DNA of 25,361 nt, from positions 24,310 through 49,670 of the forward strand of contig MNCI01005417.1 in assembly GCA_015680685.1 (NCBI GenBank). The letters are read 5' to 3'. Positions within the stretch are counted from its first letter, which is position 1. Each line of letters starts with the position of its first letter. The notes beneath the pieces are model-generated. The model ran no database searches. It had not been told where the DNA came from and saw nothing but the letters and a program-made list of their open reading frames with translations. Positions 9,865 through 19,080 of this stretch are shown here, piece after piece. The DNA comes from Gnetum montanum (Eukaryota > Streptophyta > Gnetopsida > Gnetales > Gnetaceae). The position numbers and the translations under genes are program-made.

Positions 9865-10216
9865 TGATGAGTGGCGAGGTACCCCTACACTCAACCATAC
9901 AAAATGAGCATCGCACACGTGATCCGGTCGAACTCTATAGACTAAATGTCTAAACGCCCCATGGAACACTTGGGGTTAATCATTCGTTGTCTTCCCAGAC
10001 TTACTTGTTGTTGTCACGGTGTATGGTTAAGTAAGTCCGAGGTATATGATTTTTTTGGTATTTTACAGTTTTCTCCTATGCTAATAGGTAAAGGGTTGAG
10101 AGACTAAAGCTAATTCTAACTACAACACCCTGAACTATGCCATACACACCCTGAACTATGCAATTGTGGCTACCAAACGCTAATTGTTACTAGGATTACC
10201 ACACGTAACGCACGTG
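9865..10216 (-). repeat. LTR fragment, copy a (minus orientation), cut by the gap
   Basis: It begins at tgatgagtggcgaggtaccc, which matches the start of the LTR at 23980 with one difference over that stretch. Its reverse complement matches 13282-13600 closely (about 5 differences in about 127 bases in the best part). It therefore holds the 3' (U5) end of an LTR read on the minus strand. A short internal duplication (caccctgaactatg near 10128 and 10149) is unique to this copy. The inner side is lost in the 105-N gap. Confidence 0.8.
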
Positions 10217-10321
10217 NNNNNNNNNNNNNNNNNNNNNNNNNNNNNNNNNNNNNNNNNNNNNNNNNNNNNNNNNNNNNNNNNNNNNNNNNNNNNNNNNNNN
10301 NNNNNNNNNNNNNNNNNNNNN
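10217..10321. other. Assembly gap (105 N)
   Basis: A run of 105 ambiguous bases. It separates an LTR fragment from a CpG-rich tandem array, so order, orientation and distance across it are not established by this sequence. Confidence 0.98.
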
Positions 10322-10329
10322 GGTGGACC

Positions 10330-10455
10330 GTGATATCACGTACGCGATATCGTAGGGAATGACACAATATCGCGTATGCGATATCGCAGGGGATGCGATA
10401 TCGCGGCGGCCGCAATATCGCGGCGGCCGCAATATCGCGGCTTGTGCATATCGTG
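10330..10455. repeat. CpG-rich tandem array, about 17-bp period
   Basis: The word atatc starts at 10333, 10347, 10367, 10381, 10398, 10415, 10432 and 10448, a spacing of 14-20 bp and mostly 17. The cleanest units are atatcgcggcggccgca. Units contain palindromic cores (gcgatatcgc, gcggccgc). The array is far richer in CpG than the rest of the window and abuts the N gap, so more units may be missing there. Confidence 0.8.
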
Positions 10456-10748
10456 TCTCATCAACAGCCCAAGCCACAACCATGTGATGCTGTCCTACCT
10501 ATGTGCTCTGGGCACAACATACACAACAGTAGCATGCGCAACATCATTTACAACACTACACTCAACCAGCATCCTACGTGGCCGCACAACCTATGACGAT
10601 GCTGTGGACCATGCCAATAGCACAATAGGCTACACAACCAACGCAGCAAGTCGCACCCACATCGAGCCTAGATCAAGTGTTCTAGCTCATTTAAATTCTC
10701 ATTGAAGAGGTCAAACGACTTAAGGCCACCTCTTTTAATATAGTCTAG
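10456..10748. other. Region upstream of the Tat-like gag, no clear gene
   Basis: Frames here are open in places (for example 10376-10705 on the plus strand), but the translation is Thr/Ser/His-rich without recognisable motifs and begins inside the 17-bp array. The final part (EEVKRLKATSFNIV near 10700-10740) may be the variable gag N-terminus, in the frame of the following gag. Confidence 0.4.
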
Positions 10749-12080
10749 GTGATGGAATTCTACCGGCATAACCCCATTAGTCTCATTGTCCCATCACTAA
10801 CCTTACCTCCTAGTGTTCAACTTCCCCAGTTCACCAAATATGACAGTGAAGGGAACCCCCATGCCCATCTAGTGACCTTCCAATCTGAGCGCCTTTGTTG
10901 CAAGCATGACCGCATGCAATCATTTATGTATTTTTCATGTCCCTAATTGGCAAGGCACTAAACTAGTACTGTGTGCTTCCTAGGACCTCCATATCTTCAT
11001 TGGAGGATTTTCTTAGCCAATTTGTCACTTACTTCAAGTACAACTTGAAGCCTAAGGTGACCCTGGACCAACTCATGTAGATTAAGTAGGGCCACTTAGA
11101 ACCCATTCAAAAGTTCATCCAACGATGGAGCGCTGCACTTAATGAAATCCATGAGCCTATTTTGGAAACTCACCTACTGGTCATTTTCAAAGGTGCAGTA
11201 AATGACTTCATTAAGTCGAAACTGTACTATCTTGCCTTGCACTCCTTGAGCCAAGTATTTGCTCAAATAAAGAACATTCAGGATGTAGTGGTAGCTAGTA
11301 AGGATCCAGCCTACATGGCCTACATGAATGCACACACAAAAAAAGACAAGGAGAAGGGCAAGGCAACAACAACTATTGCAGCAATGGCCAATGATGCCAA
11401 GCCAAGCAATGTCAAACTAACGGCCAAGGCAACTAATGCCTTGGCCAATAACAAGGTGACTGGCTTTAGCACTATAGCGACCAACCAACCTACATCATTG
11501 ACGAGGCCAAACTTTGGGCACAATGACCACTCAAAGTATACACCGTTGCCCATCAAACCATTAGAATTGTTAGGTCAACTACTTAGTGCTAAGCGCATCT
11601 AGTATAAGAAAATATTTGAAGATGCTCGCAAGCATCATGATCGATACTATGAGCTCCTCAAGAATCCATTAGTAGCTACACTAGATGAGCCTCTGGTCCT
11701 AAGACACTTCAAGTTGAATCAATTTTTCCATTATCATTGATTGGTTGGCCATGACACAGACTTCTACATGGCCTTACGGGATGACATACAATGCATGATT
11801 AACTAAGGCCAACTGGTTCTTGATTCAACCAAACTAGTTCAACCAGAAAATCAATCAATGAAGGTCTACAAAGATCCTCTCAATGCAAGTGATGCAGGCT
11901 ATGTCATCAATGCCATCAGCATTAATGATGATGAAGGACCAGCACAAGAGCCATTTGTGGTTTGTGTGTCCTTTGACAACATTAGGGCCTGTTCAGCATC
12001 AATTGGCCCAAGGATCCCTTTTTTCCTCAAAGCACCACCTCACATGCCCATGACACCCTTTGTGATTAGGGCCATGTAGC
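10749..12080 (+). pseudogene. Tat/Ogre-like retrotransposon gag, broken
   Basis: A particle-forming Gag of a Ty3/gypsy element. The N-terminal part reads LPPSVQLPQFTKYDSEGNPH and HLVTFQSERL, the typical lead-in to the plant retrotransposon gag domain. A frame change near 10940 leads into SLIGKALN and the capsid core (EDFLSQFVTYF, KFIQRWSAALNEI). The frame is open from 11162 to 11602 (FKGAVNDFIKSKLYYL, then a Lys/Ala-rich linker). Around 11690-11810 the text FHYH..VGHDTDFYMALRDD matches the degenerate zinc-binding segment of this lineage, with the expected Cys residues replaced by Phe and Tyr. Stops occur at 11600, 11738 and 11803 as well as in the frame-shifted part. Another open segment follows at 11858-12079. 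The lineage call rests on the gag style and on the protease downstream. Confidence 0.75.
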
Positions 12081-12306
12081 ACGTTGTGGCAACTACAACC
12101 CAGACACACTTTGTTGTCAAGGTGCGGTAAGGTACAAACCCCTCACTAAGTTTGATGGTGGGGACTGTAATAAGCCCTGCTCACCCAAGGCCTCATCCCA
12201 CATATAACACTAGGTAGTCAAGGTGACAACCCTAGAGGCCAAATGAGTTCCTTGTTAACCAAATGATGAGGGAATGTATGGTGTTAGGTCCACCTAAGCT
12301 CATCCC
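12081..12306 (+). other. Gag-protease spacer
   Basis: Stop-rich sequence between the gag and protease parts of the pseudogene. I see no motif; it probably holds decayed linker sequence and the frameshift that separates the two frames. Confidence 0.45.
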
Positions 12307-13062
12307 TTGTCTACTATTCCTCTGATCACATTAGTCGAAGCCGCTACAACAAGCGATCCACAACCAAGCACTAAGACTCATAGACAAGCAAAACAAAACA
12401 AGCCCAAGTCTCCTCCCCAAGAGATCCACCTTTTGGGCCACATGAAGGATATGAAGGCCAACAAGGCAACTAATGACGGTAAAGACTTTCTAAATATGTT
12501 GGCATAAGTTAAGCAGGCTCTTAAACAAAAAAATACAACCTTGAGCTCATGCAACTTGGTGATGACCTCCTCTAGCCATCGTGAAGCACTAGTTTGCATG
12601 TTGGCCTCCATTTCCATTAAGGAGGAAATCCTAGCAAATGAACAAGCCATCCATGTTGTGATGCTTCCTCCTTCACCTCAAGAATTGGGTCCAACGCCTA
12701 TGATGTTTCATGATGAGGTAATCAAGGTAGACCTTAAAAAGGGTCAAGTCACCACTACACCGATGTTTATAACTATCCACCTAGGACAATGCAAGATTCG
12801 TAGGGTACATGTCAATGATAGGGCAACAACCAATGTCATTCCATTCCCTGTGATTGACAAACTTAGTCTAGCTGACCAAATCCAGGCCACAAAGACAACA
12901 TGCCTTAAGTCCTTTAATGGGTCATGCATTGGCATGAAGGGAACAGTCATAATAGCCTTCATGGTAGGGGAGAGATTCCCCACCATGATCAAATTCATTA
13001 TCATCAAGGAGATTCTTGGGTTCAACCTAATTTTGGGGAAGCCTTGGCTAGCCCAATTGTGA
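12307..13062 (+). pseudogene. Tat/Ogre-like aspartic protease region, broken
   Basis: One frame runs from about 12307 to a stop at 13063 with a single internal TAA at 12505. The first part has the pre-protease segment of Tat-type elements (SSSHREALVCML near 12564). The protease follows, with RRVHVNDRATTNVIPF at about 12802-12850 and the C-terminal LGFNLILGKPWLAQL near 13015-13060. In this family the active site is V-D-x-G-A/S; here Asp has become Asn (AAT, 12814-12816) and the Gly is Arg (AGG, 12820-12822), so the enzyme would be inactive even if made. RT, RNase H and integrase, which should follow, are missing: within 40 bp the sequence changes to LTR-like DNA at 13101. This is therefore either an internally deleted element or a gag-protease-only derivative. 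Confidence 0.78.
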
Positions 13063-13100
13063 GCCATCTCCTCACCCATTCATTAAGAGATCCACCTTTT

Positions 13101-13600
13101 CGCTAGTCAAGGAATCGGCTGCACATCGCACTTAGGCTAGTTAGGTTCTCTTAGCCTTATCTCCTAGAACATGGGATAAGTACAACTTGGCTACGAGCAC
13201 CTACAGGTGTGTACGGCTAGTCAAGGAATCGACTGCTTATCACACTTAGGCTAGTTAAGTGCCTCAGTATGACCACTTCAAGCACGTGCATTACGTGTGG
13301 TGATCCCAGTAACGATTAGCATTTGGTAGCCACAGTTGCATAGTTCAAGGTGTGTACGGTAAGTGGGAACGGATGCTGACACTAGTTAATATAGACTTAG
13401 GTCCTTAGTTAGAGTAGTTAGTTCTCTCAACCCTTCACCCTTTAACATAGGAGATAAACTTGAAAAGACAAAAAAAAATCATATACCTCGGACTTACTTA
13501 ACCATACACCATGACAACAACAAGTAAGTCTGGGAAGACAACGAATGATTAACCCCAAGTGTTCCATGGGGCGTTTAGGCATTTAGTCTGCAGAGTTTGA
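13101..13600 (+). repeat. LTR fragment, copy b (plus orientation)
   Basis: Positions 13282-13600 are the inverted counterpart of copy a (9865-10216) and are more distantly related to 14995-15370 inside the 5' LTR of the Athila-like element. It keeps the U5 side but stops about 55 bp short of the LTR end, exactly at a single N (13601). Upstream it includes a two-copy repeat of gctagtcaaggaatcg (13102 and 13216, period 114). Confidence 0.78.
13102..13261. repeat. Direct repeat, period 114, within LTR copy b
   Basis: gctagtcaaggaatcg(g/a)ctgc, continuing to cttaggctagtta, occurs from 13102 and from 13216. The two copies differ at a few C/T and G/A sites. Confidence 0.75.
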
Positions 13601-13601
13601 N
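13601..13601. other. Single ambiguous base at an LTR break
   Basis: An isolated N exactly where similarity of LTR copy b to copy a ends. It may mark a contig join rather than an uncertain base call. Confidence 0.7.
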
Positions 13602-14195
13602 CTGGTAATTCATATTATAATCTATTATATTTAAAATTATTTCTATATAGAAAACTCTATCTACCACCTACCTAGCATTAATATAAAGAGAATAAGAATA
13701 ATTTATTTTTCATGAATCTCATTACACTAAGGAAGCTTAGACAGCAGCTGCTGTAATAATAGCAAGCCTCTAGAGGTGTTGGAGAATCTTGAGTCTACTG
13801 TCTAGCCATGAGCAACCTAGGTCACAAGGATCATTAATTGGCTAGACAGTGAAATGACACTACTGTTCTTAGCATAAAGGAACTAGACACATTTCTACTC
13901 TAATCATAGTATCAGAGAAGTTACTGTGTCCATCTCAGGACAAGCATTTCCTAAACTTTCTAGAAATGCAGTAGCCTTCTCTATAATGCTAGAAGAAGAT
14001 GAATGAGCAATGGTCCTAGTCATGTTGCATAAGGGCTAAGAGATAGCAATAGAGGTGGTGGAGGATCACACTGGGAAAGCTTTAATTGCTCTTGCTACAT
14101 CTATCCCTAATGTTGTTACCATGATAGATGCATCAATAGGAGTAGGGAGTGAAAAGATGAGCATTGCTAAACACAAGTATTGGAATGATTGATGG
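13602..14195. other. Non-coding or decayed stretch before the coiled-coil remnant
   Basis: AT-rich to 13740, then sequence with short open pieces and frequent stops. I found no motif. It may be decayed upstream coding sequence of the following remnant (a plus-strand frame near 14040-14190 reads a few protein-like words), but I cannot support a gene. Confidence 0.4.
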
Positions 14196-14529
14196 AAGTC
14201 AGGCAATTGATTTTATCAATATTTAATCTCTTGGAAGATATATCAGTCACCTAGTCATAGCTATTAAAGACAAGGGACAATCTATTAATCACTAATATGC
14301 AACTAGAGGAAGCCATTGCTAGTAATCAACGATTAAATGCTGAAGTTGCAAAACTTAGAGCCTACCTCTTTGATCCTATCATTATTAGGCTAGAACTCAT
14401 AAGAGATGAAGCTTTCCAATAGCTTTAAAAAAAATACCAAGAGGCTAGGAATGCTAAGGAGATGGTGATCTTTGAGGCGCCATTGTCAAAAGCAATAGCT
14501 AATAACACTAACTGTGACCTCTCTCAATG
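14196..14529 (+). pseudogene. Unidentified coiled-coil-like ORF remnant
   Basis: I do not recognise the family. From the ATG at about 14196 one frame reads MEVRQLILSIFNLLED, then, after stops near 14250, ITNMQLEEAIASNQRLNAEV and AKLRAYLFDPIIIRLELIRD. It continues, after two stops near 14420, as KKYQEARNAKEMVIFEAPLS and ends in TGA at 14528-14530. The Leu/Ile/Ala spacing with many Glu, Lys and Asn suggests an alpha-helical coiled coil. It sits immediately upstream of, and its stop overlaps, the start of the 5' LTR at 14528, so the Athila-like element appears to have inserted at its end. It could be part of an older transposon or a host pseudogene. Confidence 0.4.
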
Positions 14530-15421
14530 ATGAAGTACCATGGTTTGGCTACATCAATGGGATCTCATTGATGTGATCCTGTCAATGTAGGGTTTGACCT
14601 ATTGATGTGTACTTATTGATGGGGCTTCTTGTTTTGCCTATAAATATGCACTCACCAACTATATTTATGGCATAAGTATCATAGTTATAGTGAAGCTCTA
14701 GCAATTTTTCCACTTGAAAGTTAGAATATTTTTCTAACTTCCTATATTAAGAGTCAAAGAGTATATGAATCTTTATTCAAGCACCGTTGTACCTAAGCAC
14801 TATAATGTGTGTGGCAATAAAGATGAGTTTTCTGATAAACTTTGCAGCATTTTGAAATAGATTAATTATTTCCTTTCTCCATTTAATATTTTAAGCAATT
14901 TCCTTTAATGCTTTAAGTAATTAAAGTAATTAAATTAAGCTAATTGAAGCTAGATTAAGCTAAATTAAGATATATTAAATAGTGATTAATTAAGCACATA
15001 AGTACAACCACTTCGAGCATATGCTTGGTGCTTGGTAATCTTAGTAACACTTAACGTTTGCTAACCAACTAGCGTTAAATGTGTTCAAGATGTGTACGAC
15101 AAGTGGGAATGGATGCTTATATTAGGATTAGTTAAATGTTAGTTAGTTAGAGTAAATTAGTAATTAAATATATAATTCTTTATTCTTAGGTGACTTAGAA
15201 CATAAAATACAAAAAATGATAAAAATTATATGCCTCAGTTGCAGTTAACCATATCTTTGCATTTCACAAGTGTAATTGGGAAGACAACGATTGCAATGGT
15301 TAGTTTCACCTCTAGAGACCAGTGTACTTAGAAGGCTATAAGTCCATAGAATTTGACCAGATTGCATGTGAACACTTAGTGATTCATATGGTTGGGTGTA
15401 GGATCTACTCACCACTCATCA
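14528..15421 (+). repeat. 5' LTR of the Athila-like element (894 bp)
   Basis: Starts tgatgaagt and ends actcatca, giving matched inverted termini (TGATGA...TCATCA), with the primer-binding site starting 2 bp after the end. A TATA box lies 110 bp in. The 3' half is related to LTR copies a and b, and the last ~35 bp (tggttgggtgtagg, then ctcaccactcatca) match the termini of those LTRs and of 23980-24986. Confidence 0.82.
14638..14647 (+). promoter_or_regulatory. TATA box of the Athila-like LTR
   Basis: cctataaata lies 110 bp from the LTR start, a short-U3 layout also seen in the LTR at 23980-24986. Upstream are several copies of attgatg (14535-14630). Confidence 0.6.
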
Positions 15422-15422
15422 T

Positions 15423-15440
15423 TGGCACCATTGTTGAGGA
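15423..15440 (+). other. Primer-binding site, tRNA-Asp type, decayed
   Basis: tggcaccattgttgagga follows the LTR directly. Compared with the complement of the 3' end of plant tRNA-Asp it differs at five of 18 positions, all five being C to T or G to A. Athila and Tat elements commonly use this primer. Confidence 0.75.
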
Positions 15441-16469
15441 CTTGTGGTTTGATACATGTGCTATGTAAGACTTAGTGAAAATTATTTAAGATCATTAGAA
15501 CGAACACTAAAGTCACAATCATTCGAAAAATAAAAATAATAATTATAGCTAAAGCACATTGAATTTTTCTTTTAATCCAAAATTTCTTCTTCTCATAGGC
15601 ATGATGAATCAAAATTACCAGTGCCCCAAGAATTCAAAGTGGTGTACACTCATCCATATGACTTTATACTTGATTTCACCTTCATCCTACATTAGGATGA
15701 ATAGCTGCGGTGGAGAGACATGGAGGGCAATGTTGTGTTGCCACCTAACCGATCTATTCTTAGGATGCTACTCTAAACTCTTAAAAGGTTGGACATCTAG
15801 GATCTTCACGAAGAGTACGTTGTGCAGGACCATGACTATCAGGACTACCATCCCACTTAAACACAACACAAAAGAGATCGGCGCCAAGAGAAGTGCCATG
15901 AAGCTACGAAGTGGAAATGGTTCACTAATCCCTTATTCTTGTTGAACCAAAAAGATAGTGAGGATCCTTCCTTTGGAGGTTCTCAATATGAAGATTCTCC
16001 ACCCCTTGACTTTGGTGAAAGGGTCTTGAAACCAAATCTACAGTCCATTGTCAATAATTTGAGTTTAGGAAAAACTGGGAGTCAAGGTAGGGGCTCAAGC
16101 GAGCATCATGATGATGATAAACCTGATGATTGTGGTTGTAATAAGTGGAGAGGAGGTGGAAATTACCTTGGTGGTGGTAGTCCTCCTCCCTTTTCACCCT
16201 CTTCATCTGCATCTTCTTCTTCCTCCTCTAAATTTGACTGAAACCATAGTGGACAAAATTGTGATGGAGGTGAATGGTGGAACAATGATCATAGGCACCA
16301 CCATAAATGAAGGGGTAGCAAAGGACATCATAGGCATCATCAAAATCATGATGATGATAAGCCTTTGCTTGCAACTCGAAGCATGTTGAACATTGCAGAG
16401 GCCATGAGAATTCCAACTAGGCATGTGAAAGATAATAGAATCAAGAGGTTAGATATGAACAATATCCCC

Positions 16470-16470
16470 N
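16470..16470. other. Single ambiguous base
   Basis: An isolated N in the gag pseudogene, 40 bp upstream of the long G run. It may mark a local assembly problem. Confidence 0.7.
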
Positions 16471-16509
16471 AAATACAAAATCGGGTCACTAGAGCTGGCC
16501 AACACGGAT

Positions 16510-16539
<30 letters not shown>
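16510..16539. repeat. Homopolymer of 30 G
   Basis: Thirty consecutive G in an otherwise AT-rich region, inside the gag pseudogene between its linker and capsid core. Either a true poly-G microsatellite, which could form a G-quadruplex, or a sequencing or assembly artefact. Confidence 0.95.
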
Positions 16540-16540
<1 letters not shown>

Positions 16541-18099
16541 GTTATAACTCAGATCCATGGACCCATCTTCAAGCTTTTCATGATGCCTATGCCTTTTAGA
16601 ACATTGAAAAAGACAAGAAGAAACTTAAGCTATTTCTATGACACTCACAAAAGAGGAAGAAAGTTGGTACTACTCCTTGGAGCTAGAATCAATTTGTAGA
16701 TGGAGTACAATGCTTGAGTTGTTTAATGAAAAATATCAAACATACTCCAGAGTGTTCAATTTGAGAAAGAAAATCCAAGGCTAGTGAAAAGGAACATGTG
16801 AACTCTTGGATGTAGACATGGGTAGGTATTACTCTCTTTTGCACAAATTTCCTAGCCATGATTATTCTTAGTAGGAGCAGATTCATCATATCATAGATGG
16901 AATTTGATCAGAAATGAGGAGAGCTCTTAGGATCTATGCCCAAGGGAGATTGTCAAAACTAAGGGTCCATCAGATCCAAAGGCTCATTGAGCAGGTTGTA
17001 AAAGAAGGAGAGTTGAGGAAGTGGAAAAGTGTTGAAGAATATATTTGGAACTCTTCCATTAGAAAAAGGAAGGTTCGATTCTATGATAGTGAGGGGGAAG
17101 CACCACTTGATGAAGTGGTGCAGCAAAAAACCTTGCCAATTCAAAAACTTGTTTCTAAAATTTTGGCTAAGATGGATAAAATATGGGAATCTTTGGATGA
17201 AAAATTCCAAATATCTTTGAAAATTGTAGAGGAATCCAAATAGCAAGGTAGTGATCATGATTGTAGAAAAATAAAGGAAGCTAAATGTACCTACTAAAGG
17301 GATAAGGATAAAGTTGCTGTAGTAAAATATGTTGTGAAGTTAGAATTAGATGATGATGGCGGGTGTGACATTTGCCAATATGAACATCCTAAGGGATGTT
17401 GCCTTGTTGTGTCATACTTACAAGAGTTTGGGGTGTATGCTCTGAATCCTAGGTTGGCAAGAAGATAAGCACCTAGAAGATTACCTTATCCTCAAAGCAA
17501 TCCTAGGTAGTTCCACCAACAACAAACTTATTATCTAACTAGAGCTCAACCACAACCATATGAGCAGTACTAGCAGTGGTAGCACCCACAGTCTTGAGGG
17601 ATGCCATCACTAAAGCAACAGTATCCTTATAGGCAGCTAGATCTATATGGGTACTATGTTTAGCAACCTATGTCTCCACGTGACTCTTCTAGTTACACTT
17701 TTTTTTAGCATCACTATTACCCTCTGGAGTACTACAAAGGTCATTCTCCATCTCTCATAGGGAAACCCCATTCCATTAATACCCTCCTGATCCTTCTACA
17801 CATGTCCCTCCATCCTCAATCCAATTACCACTTACTCCATCAATGTAGGGTGAAATTCCCACACAGTCATAGGAATGTAACACTACCATGGTTGTTAACT
17901 TACAATTGGCTCCTCAGCCAAGTGGTTCAAAAAGAAGATCTTGTAAAACACCATTCTTCCAAACCAATAGCCCTAAAAAGCCCTCATCAACTCATGCAAC
18001 TAGTTTCCTTGTGTCTCCTTCATCCTTTGCAGCTATTTCTTTCAAGAACCCTTTAAACTAAATGCCTTCCAAGATTTGCATAGTCATGTTAGCTCATGT

Positions 18100-18380
18100 T
18101 GTATCTGATTAGATCAAGGTTGGAAACCTTTCTAGGAAAAGAGTTGATCTTAGAAGTCCCCTCATCTACTTGCAAATTGTTGGAAATAAGCCATGCAAGG
18201 CTCTTCTTGATTTTGATTTTAGTGTTAATTTGATTTCTCATGAAATGTACAAAGCCTAAAACCTTCCTCCTTTCAAAAAGAGCAAGATTTTTTTAAAAGT
18301 GGTAGATCAGTCTATCATTGTTCCCTTGGGATTACCACTATCTATGGATGGTCCTATCTTATCAATTTCTTAGTGATCAA
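18100..18380 (+). pseudogene. Athila-like aspartic protease, broken
   Basis: The frame reads RSPLIYLQIVGNKPCKALLD, FDFSVNLISHEMYKA, a stop at 18258, then NLPPFKKSKIFLKVVDQSII. This is the retropepsin pattern of Athila/Tat elements, where the active site normally reads D-L-G-A-S-V-N-L. Here the Asp is kept (18209-18211) but the following Gly is Asp and the Ala is Phe. It cleaves the Gag-Pol precursor in active elements. Gag lies 300 bp upstream and RT about 700 bp downstream. Confidence 0.7.
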
Positions 18381-19080
18381 GGTTGATAACTACGAGGGGG
18401 ACTTTCCAATAATCATGAGAAGGGATTGGTTAAGCACTATTAATATGTGAATGGACATCATAGATCTTTTCCTAAAAATTTTCAAGGAAAATACATTCAG
18501 AAAGATCGAGAAGAAGAGTTTTCCATGCATCATGAACAATGATACAAGCTCCAAATGTGTGTAGAAGTTATGGTCTATTAAAAAAACATCAATCAAAGAA
18601 TGTAGATAATGTGTAGATGAATCTGAAATCCAAAAGTACCTGTCTACAACAACCATGAAAAAAGAGGGCACCCAGTGGCTAACAACTGATCCTGAAAGCA
18701 ACAGACATTACAAACCAACTACGAGATTAACATGTGCCTATGTTTAAGGCATGGATGAATTGGAGAAAGTTCATTGCTAACTCTTAGATGATAAACCTGA
18801 TGACACTTATTGGGGAAAGCTAAAAATCCATAACAATTTTAAATAGCAGTCCTTAGATTTGAGAACTCTACCTATTGGCATAGAGTATGCATATTGAAAA
18901 ATGGAAAGTTGGTAATAATCAATGTCAACCTTGCTTCTCAATAGAAAGCAAAGTTGTTGAATGTGGTTAAAGATGGCCAACAACCTTTGGTTGTATTTTG
19001 AACTCACTAGGATTTATCCTAGGATATGCCAACATCAAATCTATATTGATCCTTCCATTAAGCTAAAGAGGTAGCCATAG
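18381..19080 (+). other. Decayed protease-RT spacer
   Basis: No continuous frame. The end (about 18990-19080, words such as LTRIYPRICQHQIY) is in the frame of the RT start and matches the pre-RT segment of Athila elements. The remainder shows no motif. A 103-codon minus-strand frame here is a chance ORF. Confidence 0.5.

Larger units (their letters stand above)
15585..17800 (+). pseudogene. Athila-like gag, broken
   Basis: The main frame starts near 15585 (HDESKLPVPQEFKVVYTHPY). It runs with seven stops (15693, 15702, 15774, 15798, 15858, 16239, 16308) to an N at 16470, through an acidic stretch (YVVQDHDYQDYHPT) and a Gly/Ser/His/Asp-rich linker (16080-16330). After a 30-base G run the capsid-like core appears at about 16560-16980: THLQAFHDAYAF, KLKLFL, then after a frameshift near 16640 MLELFNEKYQTYSRVFNLRK and YYSLLHKFPSHDYS. 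From 16914 the original frame is open for 109 codons (MRRALRIYAQGRLSKL). A possible zinc-binding CDIC..EHPKGCC lies near 17370. A Gln/Tyr/Pro-rich tail follows (17530-17760), whose stops at 17571, 17580, 17595, 17661 and 17706 largely fall where Gln would fit the tract. Confidence 0.75.

Noticed and set aside
9748-9969. 73-codon minus-strand ORF
   Set aside because: It overlaps the LTR terminus at 9865 and a competing plus-strand frame, and has no recognisable motif.
10330-10455. Regularly spaced short repeats as a possible CRISPR array
   Set aside because: The units are contiguous with a 17-bp period and lack unique spacers, and the context is a plant nuclear genome; it is a minisatellite.
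10170-10483. Minus-strand ORFs crossing the N gap
   Set aside because: They exist only because N codons are read as open; the rest is translated from the 17-bp array and the LTR fragment.
16108-16424. Overlapping ORFs on both strands around 16.1-16.4 kb
   Set aside because: They are out-of-frame readings of the low-complexity gag linker; the gag frame explains the region better.
9102-17710. The fact that every premature stop could come from one C to T change as proof of deamination
   Set aside because: TAG, TAA and TGA are always one C to T step from CAG, CAA and CGA, so this is true of any sequence. Only sites where the family residue is known, plus the catalytic and primer-site changes, count.
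18390-18701. 103-codon minus-strand ORF
   Set aside because: It is antisense within the protease-RT spacer of the Athila-like element and has no motif.
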